Below are positions 1 to 6,000 of a DNA stretch of 8,802 nucleotides, one piece after another. Under the pieces are notes generated by a model. It made no database searches, was not told the origin of the DNA, and worked only from the letters and a program-made list of their open reading frames with translations. The stretch is from Alkaliphilus sp. GTDB taxonomy: Bacteria > Bacillota > Clostridia > Peptostreptococcales > Thermotaleaceae. Numbering within the stretch: the stretch's first letter is position 1; the number at the start of each line of letters is the position of its first letter. The stretch is taken from contig JAGXRU010000136.1 of the NCBI GenBank assembly GCA_018335765.1, forward strand, positions 1 to 8,802, in the 5' to 3' direction. Both the position numbers and the translations under genes were made by a program.

Positions 1-418
1 CCGTATCAAAACCTATTCCTGCCACATTAATAAAATATCTTTCATTAGCCCTTCCGCAGTCAACTGATTTTTCTTGTCCATATACGACGATGTCTAGGGC
101 TTCCTCTACATTTAAGCCTATTCCAAGACAGCGTGCAAAGTCATTTCCTGTACCTGATGGAATTATCCCAAGCGAAACAGACTTTCCAATAATTCCATTT
201 AAAACTTCATAGATAGTACCATCTCCACCCACAGCAACTATTTTTTCGAATCCATCCTCCACCGCTCTTTTTGCCAGAGGTTCTCCTTCTTTTTTCTGTG
301 TTGTGAATCTAACCTCATAAGGAGTATCATATTTCTTCATGAAAAAATGGATCAAGCTTGCGATTTTCTTCCCTTTACCTTTTCCAGCCTTAGGATTTAC
401 TATAAAACATATACTCAT
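1..418 (-). CDS. Diacylglycerol kinase-like lipid kinase (YegS/BmrU/DagK family), N-terminal part, cut by window edge
   Basis: I read 139 codons from an ATG at 416-418 to the left edge with no stop; the 3' part is outside the window. The translation has the landmarks of the diacylglycerol kinase catalytic domain in order: IVNPKAG at residues 6-12 (phosphate-binding start of the domain), VGGDGT at 63-68 (nucleotide-binding GGDGT motif), PSGTGNDFAR at 87-96 and NVAGIGFD at 131-138. Family members phosphorylate diacylglycerol or related lipids at the inner membrane face with ATP; in Firmicutes such an enzyme recycles diacylglycerol left by lipoteichoic acid synthesis. The exact substrate cannot be told from this half. 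The start lies 8 bases after the stop of the DUF4446 gene, with only a weak AGG ribosome site about 8 bases upstream, so the two are very likely one transcript, possibly with translational coupling. Confidence 0.9.
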   Translation of the reverse strand, partial: MSICFIVNPKAGKGKGKKIASLIHFFMKKYDTPYEVRFTTQKKEGEPLAKRAVEDGFEKIVAVGGDGTIYEVLNGIIGKSVSLGIIPSGTGNDFARCLGIGLNVEEALDIVVYGQEKSVDCGRANERYFINVAGIGFDT

Positions 419-426
419 GACTATAC

Positions 427-957
427 CTAAGAAATCATTCTGGAGTATTCATCCAGAGAATTATTTTTTGCTCTGTCTAAAGCCTGTAGTTCTTCTGCGG
501 ACAATACAACCGTTGCCCTGCCTTTTTTTACAGTTTTTCCATATGTCACATTGTTCGATCTGCTATATATATTCGTAATAATGATACCATTATTCTGTTC
601 GTCCAATACGGCCAAAGTAAAACTAAGTTCTCCTCCAATGTCATCAAAGGCATTGAATTTTACTATTCCTACTTTTTGAATGCAGTTTATTAATTTGCTT
701 TCAACCTTAGAAATTTGAATATCTTGCTTGTTTATTCTTATATCCATGGAGTCAATTTTTTCATAGTATTGATGAATAACTTCTTCTATGTTCTTTCCTT
801 CGTTGTTCCTTGCAAGATTTTCATATCTTTTTTTAATCTTACTGATTTTAGCTCCTTGAATAACGATGATAAATAATGCCAAAATATTTAGTATAGCTCC
901 ATACAACACTATAAAGTATAAATTTTCCTTCACATACGCAAAAACCTGTTCCATCAT
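427..957 (-). CDS. DUF4446 family protein with one N-terminal membrane helix
   Basis: This is a 176-residue protein of unknown function. Residues about 12-34 form one hydrophobic helix (FIVLYGAILNILALFIIVI), followed by a basic stretch (KISKIKKR) and a charged, heptad-like region to about residue 92 that looks helical or coiled-coil. The C-terminal part carries the DUF4446 signature: VGIVKFNAFDDIGGELSF (96-113), then LAVLDEQNNGIIITNIYSR (115-133) and a late LSAEELQAL. The protein is probably anchored in the membrane with its conserved domain in the cytoplasm (inferred from the basic residues after the helix). From memory, DUF4446 genes often sit close to parB in Clostridia, which fits here. 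Two ATGs (955-957 and 952-954) follow a GAGGGGG ribosome site; the second has the more usual spacing, so the protein may be 175 residues. The start lies downstream of a strong terminator, so the gene needs its own promoter. Confidence 0.85.
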   Translation of the reverse strand: MMEQVFAYVKENLYFIVLYGAILNILALFIIVIQGAKISKIKKRYENLARNNEGKNIEEVIHQYYEKIDSMDIRINKQDIQISKVESKLINCIQKVGIVKFNAFDDIGGELSFTLAVLDEQNNGIIITNIYSRSNNVTYGKTVKKGRATVVLSAEELQALDRAKNNSLDEYSRMIS

Positions 958-967
958 GATCCCCCTC

Positions 968-993
968 TATATTATCTATGGTTTATATTATCT
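968..993 (-). promoter_or_regulatory. AT-rich leader with a 10-base direct repeat, possible promoter of the DUF4446-lipid kinase pair
   Basis: The sequence AGATAATATA (minus strand) occurs twice, at 984-993 and 968-977, exactly 16 bases apart, between the upstream terminator and the ribosome site of the DUF4446 gene. Each copy contains TAATAT, a 4 of 6 match to a -10 box, but I see no good -35 box at the right distance; only a T-rich stretch lies upstream. A promoter is expected here because a terminator separates this pair from the gene before it. Which bases act as the promoter is a guess. Confidence 0.3.
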
Positions 994-1003
994 CATGGAA
1001 ACC

Positions 1004-1043
1004 AAAAAAAAGAAATAGCATGTCAAATATCGTTACATGCTAT
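1004..1043 (-). terminator. Rho-independent terminator after the cysteine desulfurase-like gene
   Basis: Read on the minus strand, the perfect 9-base arm ATAGCATGT (1043-1035) pairs with ACATGCTAT (1023-1015) across an 11-base loop and runs straight into TTCTTTTTTTT (1014-1004). The hairpin begins 28 bases after the stop codon of the aminotransferase gene. The stem is AT-rich but the U-tract is strong. It separates the aminotransferase transcript from the DUF4446 gene. Confidence 0.85.
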
Positions 1044-1070
1044 ATTCTTCTAGTCTAGTATTCTCTTTAC

Positions 1071-2225
1071 TTACTCATTCTCCAATTCCTCGCAAATTTG
1101 CTTTAAAGCAGTTACTACCTTCATAATTTCTTCATGGGTGTTAAAATAGCCCATGCTAAATCTAATCGTGCCTTGCTCAAATGTTCCAATTGTTTTGTGG
1201 GCAAGGGGAGCACAATGCAGTCCTGATCGCACTGCTATATCATAAACCTTATCCAATACATAACTTACCTCTGACGAATCTTCATCTCCAATATTAATCG
1301 ATACAACCGCCGTTTGCCTCTTTGGATCCACAGGCCCATAAATTCGCAGTTTGTCTATATTTCCGAATTCGTCGAGCATTACTTTCAGCAATCCTTCTTC
1401 ATGTTCTCTTATTTTATCTATTCCGGTTTTCAGTATGAAATCTATACCAGCACCCAGTCCCACTATTCCCGGTGTATTCGGTGTTCCGCTTTCATACCTG
1501 TCAGGTATGATTTCAGGCTGTTGCAACTGTTCTGACTTGCTTCCTGTACCCCCTTCTTTCATATGCCTTAGTTCTATTCCTTCTCTTATATAAAGAATTC
1601 CCGTTCCTTGAGGTCCTAAAAGCCCCTTGTGTCCTGGTGCAGCAAATAAATCAATATTCATTTTTTGCACATCGATGTCGTAGACACCAGCTGTTTGAGC
1701 CCCATCTACCAAGAAATATATTCCTTGCTCTTTGGCTATTAGTCCAACTTCTTGAATAGGCATAAGCGTACCTGTGACATTAGAAGCATGAGTCATGGCT
1801 ATGAGTTTGGTGTTTGTTTTGATAGCTGTTTTTATTTTCTGTGGATCCAATACTCCCTGCTCATCACATTGAACAATGGTATTTTCCACTCCGATTTCTT
1901 CAAGTGCTGTTATAGGCCTAACCATTGAGTTGTGTTCCATGCTGGTGGTTATCACATGATCTCCAGACCTTAACACACCCTTTAGTGCTAGATTTAATGA
2001 ATCCGTGGCATTAGATGTAAATATCACCTGCATAGGATTTTCAATGTTGAATAGTTGACAAACCAACTCTCTGGTTTTATATATAGCTCTTCCAGCATCC
2101 AGTGCCAATTTATGTCCAGATCTTCCTGGGTTTGCCCCGTAATTTCTAAGACAACTGTCCATTTCTTGGTAAACCCTCTCTGGTTTTGGAAAGGTAGTAG
2201 CTGCATTATCTAAATATATTGTCAT
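1071..2225 (-). CDS. Class V aminotransferase-fold cysteine desulfurase family protein (PLP-dependent)
   Basis: This is a 384-residue PLP enzyme of the NifS/SufS/Csd branch. The opening YLDNAATTFPKP (4-15) is typical. SMEHNS (95-100) supplies the ring-stacking His98, DGAQ (174-177) the pyridine-nitrogen Asp174, and APGHKGLLGPQGTG (196-209) the Schiff-base Lys200. RSGLHCAPLAH (333-343) holds Cys338 at the place of the catalytic cysteine. All residues for cysteine desulfurase or selenocysteine lyase chemistry are therefore present. The sequence resembles the EF2568-type subfamily (TIGR01977, by recognition), whose true substrate is not settled. No IscU, SufU or thiamine/tRNA-thiolation partner is next to it. 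I chose the ATG at 2223-2225 because GGAGG lies 7 bases upstream; a TTG at 2241-2243 in the same frame would put that ribosome site inside the gene. A strong terminator follows, so it is probably a single-gene transcript or the end of the parAB-phzF one. Confidence 0.9.
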   Translation of the reverse strand: MTIYLDNAATTFPKPERVYQEMDSCLRNYGANPGRSGHKLALDAGRAIYKTRELVCQLFNIENPMQVIFTSNATDSLNLALKGVLRSGDHVITTSMEHNSMVRPITALEEIGVENTIVQCDEQGVLDPQKIKTAIKTNTKLIAMTHASNVTGTLMPIQEVGLIAKEQGIYFLVDGAQTAGVYDIDVQKMNIDLFAAPGHKGLLGPQGTGILYIREGIELRHMKEGGTGSKSEQLQQPEIIPDRYESGTPNTPGIVGLGAGIDFILKTGIDKIREHEEGLLKVMLDEFGNIDKLRIYGPVDPKRQTAVVSINIGDEDSSEVSYVLDKVYDIAVRSGLHCAPLAHKTIGTFEQGTIRFSMGYFNTHEEIMKVVTALKQICEELENE

Positions 2226-2271
2226 GCTTACACCTCCGATCAAGCTTCAAAACTGCGAAAGTACTTTCTTT

Positions 2272-2300
2272 ATTTTATGCATTGTTTTACAAAATGTATA
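2272..2300 (-). promoter_or_regulatory. Candidate promoter of the cysteine desulfurase-like gene
   Basis: On the minus strand TATACA (2300-2295, 4 of 6 to a -35 box) is followed after 17 bases by TAAAAT (2277-2272, 5 of 6 to a -10 box). This would start a transcript some 40 bases before the ATG at 2225. The match is moderate and the region is AT-rich, so chance is possible. No terminator lies between phzF and this gene, so read-through from upstream is also possible. Confidence 0.3.
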
Positions 2301-2312
2301 ACAGAGTACTAT

Positions 2313-2328
2313 TGTTTCACGTGAAACA
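2313..2328. promoter_or_regulatory. parS: parS site 1 (ParB-binding centromere)
   Basis: The 16-base perfect palindrome TGTTTCACGTGAAACA matches the widely conserved bacterial parS consensus (Bacillus subtilis form TGTTCCACGTGGAACA). It lies between the stop codon of phzF (2337) and the start of the cysteine desulfurase-like gene. ParB loads here as a CTP-dependent clamp and slides onto flanking DNA (known for the family). The symmetry stops at the 16-base core, as the flanking bases do not pair. It is identical in core to site 2, which lies 964 bases to the right next to parB. Confidence 0.95.
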
Positions 2329-2336
2329 TTATTATT

Positions 2337-3248
2337 CTAGCAATAGATAGTTCCAGACAATACAACAACAGCTTGACCCCCAACTTTTACAGTCATGTCG
2401 TCCTTGCTTCCCTCAATGCAAACTACTATAGTGCTTGGTCTATCCATATACTGACCTTGTTTGCAAATTATAGTCTTCGATTTCTCTAATGAAATCACAT
2501 TATTCTTGACTAAATATGCTCCCAAAGCACCGTTTGATGTGCCAGTTGCTGTTTCTTCATTAATACCCGCTGCGGGTGCAAAGTTGCGACAGACGAGATC
2601 ACCTACCTCACCTTCAAATCCTAAAGCAAAGGTATGAACCCCTATAATTCCCAACCGGTTGCTAAGGGCGGTCAATTTTTCAAAATCAGGCTTTATGTTT
2701 TTTAGAATATTCATGCTCTTGACAGGCATTATTATATCTCGTAGTCCAGTTGATACAATCTGAGGCAATACTTTTAAATTCTTTATTCCTATATCCATTG
2801 GGCTTAGACCAAACACTTCTGCAAGCCCGCTTAAATCCTCTATGATCTCAAAAAATCTTGGAGATGTCTGAGTCATCATCACAGATTTTAAAACTTCTTC
2901 TTCAAATATTAACTCCACTGCCAATGTGCCTGCTTTAGTTTTTTGTCTCATTTGAACTGTTCCTTCAGATATTGTGATATTTTTTTCTTCACACAATACT
3001 TTGAAAGCAGCAATGGTAGCGTGACCACACAAATCCACCTCTTGGGTGGGTGTAAAATATCTTATATCATAATCATATTCCATTCCAGTTGATGGGAAAA
3101 CAAAGGCCGTTTCTGAAAGATTCATTTCATTAGCTATTTTTTTCATTTGATATTCACTTAAGCCTCTAGCGTCAGAAACAACTCCCGCAGAATTTCCTCC
3201 AAAACATTTATTTGTAAAGGCATCCACCTGATAAAACCTCTTTTTCAT
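2337..3248 (-). CDS. PhzF family isomerase-like protein
   Basis: This 303-residue protein has the two-lobed PhzF/diaminopimelate-epimerase fold signatures. The N-terminal lobe has QVDAFTNKCFGGNSAGVV (7-24), NLSETAFV (43-50) with Glu46 at the place of the catalytic glutamate of PhzF, and DLCGHAT (72-78). The C-terminal lobe has RNFAPAAGINEETATGTSNG (221-240), the second half of the usual active-site pair. Length and motifs look intact. PhzF itself isomerises a dihydro-hydroxyanthranilate in phenazine synthesis, but most family members have unknown substrates and there are no phenazine genes here, so the name should not be read as a pathway. The ATG at 3246-3248 has an AAAGGG ribosome site about 11 bases upstream. 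The gene starts 46 bases after parB with no terminator other than the parS palindrome between, so it is probably co-transcribed with parAB. Both ends are bracketed by parS sites. Confidence 0.88.
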   Translation of the reverse strand: MKKRFYQVDAFTNKCFGGNSAGVVSDARGLSEYQMKKIANEMNLSETAFVFPSTGMEYDYDIRYFTPTQEVDLCGHATIAAFKVLCEEKNITISEGTVQMRQKTKAGTLAVELIFEEEVLKSVMMTQTSPRFFEIIEDLSGLAEVFGLSPMDIGIKNLKVLPQIVSTGLRDIIMPVKSMNILKNIKPDFEKLTALSNRLGIIGVHTFALGFEGEVGDLVCRNFAPAAGINEETATGTSNGALGAYLVKNNVISLEKSKTIICKQGQYMDRPSTIVVCIEGSKDDMTVKVGGQAVVVLSGTIYC

Positions 3249-3270
3249 AGAGGATTACACCCTTTCTCTG

Positions 3271-3298
3271 ATAGAATGTTTCACGTGAAACATTCTAT
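3271..3298. promoter_or_regulatory. parS: parS site 2 inside a 28-base perfect palindrome at the parB stop codon
   Basis: The parS core TGTTTCACGTGAAACA lies at 3277-3292. The palindrome continues without a mismatch for six more bases on each side (ATAGAA on the left, TTCTAT on the right), giving perfect symmetry over 3271-3298. Its right edge contains the parB stop codon (3295-3297), so the centromere overlaps the end of the gene for its own binding protein. In RNA the same sequence could form a long stem just after the parB stop, but no U-tract follows, so it is not a standard terminator. Confidence 0.96.
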
Positions 3299-4170
3299 TT
3301 TGCATTCTGCAAAATTTCAACAAGCCGTTCCAATTCTTCTTCCCCATAATATTCAATCTCAATTTTACCCTTCTTCTTGCCCTTAACTATGATTACTTTT
3401 GTTCCTAAAGATCCTTTCAAAATGTCTTCAATACAAACCAAATCACTATCTCTAGACTTTTTTGCAGAATTTTTATTTTCTTTCTTTTTGTTCATCATTT
3501 CGCTGATCAAAGCCTCTGTTTCCCTCACAGAAAGATTGTTTACCACAATCTTTTTAGCGGTATTGATCATCAACTCTTGACTCTCAATTGCCAAAATTGC
3601 TCTTGCGTGTCCACTAGTCAAATCTTGATTTACAATCATCATCTGTATAATATCAGGAAGATGAAGCAGTCTTAAGGTATTAGCAACGTGTGGACGGCTT
3701 CTGCCTACGGCAATAGAGATTTGCTCTTGCGTCAGATTATGTCCGTCCATCAAGGCTTTATAAGCCATTGCTTCTTCAATAGAATTCAAATCTTCTCGTT
3801 GTAGATTTTCTATAAGAGCAACTTCCATTCTCTCCCTGTCCTCTAACTCCTTGACAACACAAGGCATTTTCTTGAGTCCTGCTTGCATTGCAGCCTTCCA
3901 TCTTCTTTCACCAGCTATGAGTTGATATCCGCCATCAAGCTCTCTAACAATAACTGGTTGTATTATTCCATGGATTCTGATGGATGAAATCAAGGAGTCA
4001 AGTTTATCCTGATTGAAGTTTTTTCTCGGTTGATTTTCATTGGGTCTTATTTTTTGTATGTCAACAGAAAAAACCTCTCCCTTTATTGGTTTTTCTTCCT
4101 GTAATTGAATATCACCTTGGGGAATCAATGCATTTAAACCTTTACCTAATCCACCTCTAGCCTTAATCAT
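3295..4170 (-). CDS. parB: ParB/Spo0J chromosome partitioning protein (CTP-dependent parS clamp)
   Basis: This 291-residue ParB binds parS, loads onto DNA as a CTP-gated clamp, and stimulates ParA ATPase in origin segregation. At the N-terminus, GLGKGLNALI (7-16) matches the short ParA-activating peptide. The CTPase domain shows AGERRWKAA (86-94) and ENLQREDLNSIEEA (121-134). The helix-turn-helix runs from LTQEQ (146-150) to SRPHVANTLRLL (158-169); the Arg159/Thr165 pair and Gly187 (TSGHAR) are of the ParB type, not the Noc type. A lysine-rich linker (about 227-243) leads to the C-terminal dimerisation domain, which carries a basic KGKKKGK patch. The ATG directly follows the TAA of parA. Inside the end of parA, AGGATGTGATC (4184-4174) matches the 16S-complementary AGGAGGTGATC with one mismatch, a strong ribosome site at good spacing. 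Two parS sites lie downstream, one overlapping its stop codon. Confidence 0.97.
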   Translation of the reverse strand: MIKARGGLGKGLNALIPQGDIQLQEEKPIKGEVFSVDIQKIRPNENQPRKNFNQDKLDSLISSIRIHGIIQPVIVRELDGGYQLIAGERRWKAAMQAGLKKMPCVVKELEDRERMEVALIENLQREDLNSIEEAMAYKALMDGHNLTQEQISIAVGRSRPHVANTLRLLHLPDIIQMMIVNQDLTSGHARAILAIESQELMINTAKKIVVNNLSVRETEALISEMMNKKKENKNSAKKSRDSDLVCIEDILKGSLGTKVIIVKGKKKGKIEIEYYGEEELERLVEILQNAK

Positions 4171-4944
4171 TTAGATCACATCCTCTTCCAAGAATAAAAA
4201 TTCTTCAGCAAGATCACAATATGCTTCTGCTCCCTTTGATTTAGGGTCATACTCCACAATGGACAGCCCATAGCTGGGTGCCTCTGCCAACCTCACATTT
4301 CTCGGTATTAATGTTGTATATACCTTTCCTTTGAAATATTTTTTTACCTCATCCACCACTTGAATAGAAAGATTTGTCCTTCCATCAAACATACTTAAAA
4401 CGACTCCTTGAACCTGAAGCATGGGGTTAAGGTTTTTCCTGACCAAGTCTATGGTGTGCATTAACTGACTAACGCCCTCTAAGGCATAGTACTCACATTG
4501 TATGGGTATTAAAACACTCTCCACAGCAGTCAACGAATTAATAGTTAATAATCCCAAGGACGGAGGACAATCCACAAAAATATAATCGTAGTCATTTATA
4601 ATCGGAGAAATAGCCTCTTTTAATCTTGACTCTCTTCTTTCTAAATCAGTGAGTTCTATTTCAGCTCCAGCCAATTGTACACTTGAGGGTATTATATAGA
4701 GATTATCACGCTTGGCACTCACTATACACTCTTTGGCACTGGCATTTCCAATAAGTAAATCATACATTGAATATTCCAAGCTTCCCTTATCAATCCCTAA
4801 TCCACTGGTTGAGTTTCCCTGCGGGTCAATGTCTACAACCAACACTTTCTTTCCATTGGCTGCCAAGCATGCACTAAGATTGACATTTGTAGTGGTCTTC
4901 CCTACTCCACCTTTTTGGTTAAATATTGCAATGGCCTTTCCCAC
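4171..4944 (-). CDS. parA: ParA/Soj chromosome partitioning ATPase
   Basis: This 257-residue deviant Walker ATPase dimerises on DNA with ATP and is released by ParB at parS; in B. subtilis Soj also controls DnaA. The sequence shows NQKGGVGKTT (9-18) with signature Lys11, Gly12 and P-loop Lys16; VVDIDPQGN (36-44) with Asp40; and Walker B VDCPPSLG (124-131). Arg189 and Arg218 (DGRTN and RNVRLAEAP) fall at the same numbers as the DNA-binding arginines of B. subtilis Soj. Numbering matches that protein only if translation starts at the GTG at 4942-4944 (MGKAIAIFNQ). GAGG at 4956-4953 then stands 8 bases upstream, a good ribosome site. An in-frame GTG at 4951-4953 would overlap that site and is unlikely. 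The gene is the first of the parA-parB(-phzF) unit and follows a recognisable promoter. Confidence 0.97.
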   Translation of the reverse strand: MGKAIAIFNQKGGVGKTTTNVNLSACLAANGKKVLVVDIDPQGNSTSGLGIDKGSLEYSMYDLLIGNASAKECIVSAKRDNLYIIPSSVQLAGAEIELTDLERRESRLKEAISPIINDYDYIFVDCPPSLGLLTINSLTAVESVLIPIQCEYYALEGVSQLMHTIDLVRKNLNPMLQVQGVVLSMFDGRTNLSIQVVDEVKKYFKGKVYTTLIPRNVRLAEAPSYGLSIVEYDPKSKGAEAYCDLAEEFLFLEEDVI

Positions 4945-5025
4945 TCTATTCACCTCACATTTTACTTCTACAGAAAGTCTTTGTAATTATAGTTTCGTTA
5001 TCTTTATACTTATTCCTTCTCTCAA

Positions 5026-5053
5026 ATTATAGCAGACTAAATAATCGAATCAA
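5026..5053 (-). promoter_or_regulatory. Promoter of parAB, sigma-A type with extended -10
   Basis: On the minus strand TTGATT (5053-5048, 4 of 6 to a -35 box) and a perfect TATAAT (5031-5026) are 16 bases apart, and TGC just before TATAAT completes an extended -10 element. Transcription would start near 5018-5020, leaving a leader of about 75 bases before the parA GTG. A second TATAAT at 4991-4986 has no matching -35 box. The promoter lies downstream of the noc terminator, which supports parAB being transcribed on its own. Confidence 0.75.
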
Positions 5054-5081
5054 TAGAATCTACTAAAAATTCGACTATTTT

Positions 5082-5095
5082 GTTGTTTTAACAAC
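5082..5095. promoter_or_regulatory. Short inverted repeat upstream of the parAB promoter, possible operator
   Basis: GTTGTT and AACAAC face each other across two T bases about 30 bases upstream of the -35 box. The spacer is too short for an RNA hairpin loop, so if it is functional it would be a protein-binding site. No regulator can be named, and a 6-base repeat in AT-rich DNA can arise by chance. Confidence 0.25.
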
Positions 5096-5134
5096 TCATT
5101 GATTTGCATTTATTGGAACTATAGACTAATTCAC

Positions 5135-5176
5135 AAAATATTAAAAGACTACATTATAGTAGCCTTTTAATATTTT
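5135..5176 (-). terminator. Hairpin terminator between noc and parA
   Basis: Positions 5135-5152 and 5159-5176 form 18 facing positions with one mismatch (5148/5163) around the 6-base loop ATTATA. On the minus strand the hairpin starts 20 bases after the noc stop codon, and its descending arm ends in TTTTAATATTTTG, which serves as the U-rich tail partly within the stem. The sequence is nearly symmetric, so it could also act on plus-strand transcripts. It marks the end of the mnmG-rsmG-noc run. Confidence 0.75.
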
Positions 5177-5196
5177 ATGACTATTTCATTGTTGTT

Positions 5197-6000
5197 TTAT
5201 TGTTGCTTTGGTATTTTAACAACTATTTCTATGTATTCTCCCCTATCGAGTTGCTGATATTCAGCATTTAACCCAGATTGCTTAATGGCCTGAAAGGCAT
5301 TTTTTAAAGTGTTAATATATATGCGAAAATTGAAGGCACTTTTTATTTTTTGTCTATTCTCTACTTCTTTTGGTTTTAATAGATCATCTAAAATACTTTC
5401 TATAAGCTTTTCAGTTTTCTTAACAGTTAAATCTTTTTTTGCAATATCCTCTATTACCTTCAATTGAAGTTCTTCATCCGGAAGTTTTAATAAAGCTCTC
5501 GCATGTCTTTCTGTTAGAGCATACTCCATGTGCTTTTCCTTTACCCTCTTAGACAATTTTAAAATTCTTAGCTTGTTGGCAATGGTTGACTGATTTTTCC
5601 CAACCCTCTCCGCTACTTCCTGTTGGGTAAAATTATGATCTACAATTAAATGATGATACCCTTCTGCCTCTTCAATAAAATTGAGATCTTCTCTTTGTAA
5701 ATTTTCAATAAGGGAAACTACGGCAGAATCCTGATCTGTCATACTTGACACAATGGCAGGAATAGTCAATAATTGAGCAAGCTTAGCTGCTCTTAATCTC
5801 CTTTCTCCAGCCACCAACTCAAACCCCTGATCTCCGATCTTTCTTACGCTTATAGGTTGTAAAACGCCATAGGATTTTATGGAATCACTTAATTCTTTCA
5901 GATTGATTTGAGAAAAAATTTTCCTAGGCTGATAAGGGTTTGGTCTTATTTCATCAACAGGGATATGTAGAACAGTTAACTTATGCTCTTTATTCATCAT
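5197..6000 (-). CDS. noc: Noc, nucleoid occlusion protein (ParB paralogue)
   Basis: This is a ParB-family protein of about 267 residues. It shows the CTPase motifs AGERRLRAA (64-72) and ENLQREDLNFIEEA (99-112), then the helix-turn-helix FTQQEVAERVGK with QSTIANKLRILK (137-148). Gln137, Lys143, Lys148 and Arg165 (TERHAR) are the four residues that distinguish Noc from ParB in DNA recognition, so this is Noc and not a second ParB. The C-terminal domain (YINTLKNAFQAIKQSG, then YIEIVVKIPK) also matches Noc. In B. subtilis Noc blocks division over the nucleoid by bridging DNA to the membrane. The B. subtilis N-terminal amphipathic helix is missing: only about ten residues precede LHIPVDEIRPN. AAGGGG at 6012-6007 precedes ATGs at 6003, 6000 and 5997; I prefer 6000. 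An ATG at 6018 has no ribosome site, and an in-frame TAG at 6025-6027 rules out a longer form. Confidence 0.93.
   Translation of the reverse strand: MMNKEHKLTVLHIPVDEIRPNPYQPRKIFSQINLKELSDSIKSYGVLQPISVRKIGDQGFELVAGERRLRAAKLAQLLTIPAIVSSMTDQDSAVVSLIENLQREDLNFIEEAEGYHHLIVDHNFTQQEVAERVGKNQSTIANKLRILKLSKRVKEKHMEYALTERHARALLKLPDEELQLKVIEDIAKKDLTVKKTEKLIESILDDLLKPKEVENRQKIKSAFNFRIYINTLKNAFQAIKQSGLNAEYQQLDRGEYIEIVVKIPKQQ

Noticed and set aside
339..578. Plus-strand reading frame of 79 codons
   Set aside because: It lies opposite the lipid kinase and DUF4446 genes, both with clear family signatures, and its own translation looks like nothing known and has no ribosome site.
2647..2660. CAACCGGTTG palindrome inside phzF
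   Set aside because: It is a 10-base palindrome within coding sequence and does not match parS, the Noc consensus or any operator I recognise; chance is the simplest explanation.
4712..5032. Plus-strand reading frame of 106 codons
   Set aside because: It is antisense to the start of parA, covering the P-loop region, and ends in the parA leader. Its composition is explained by the opposite strand.
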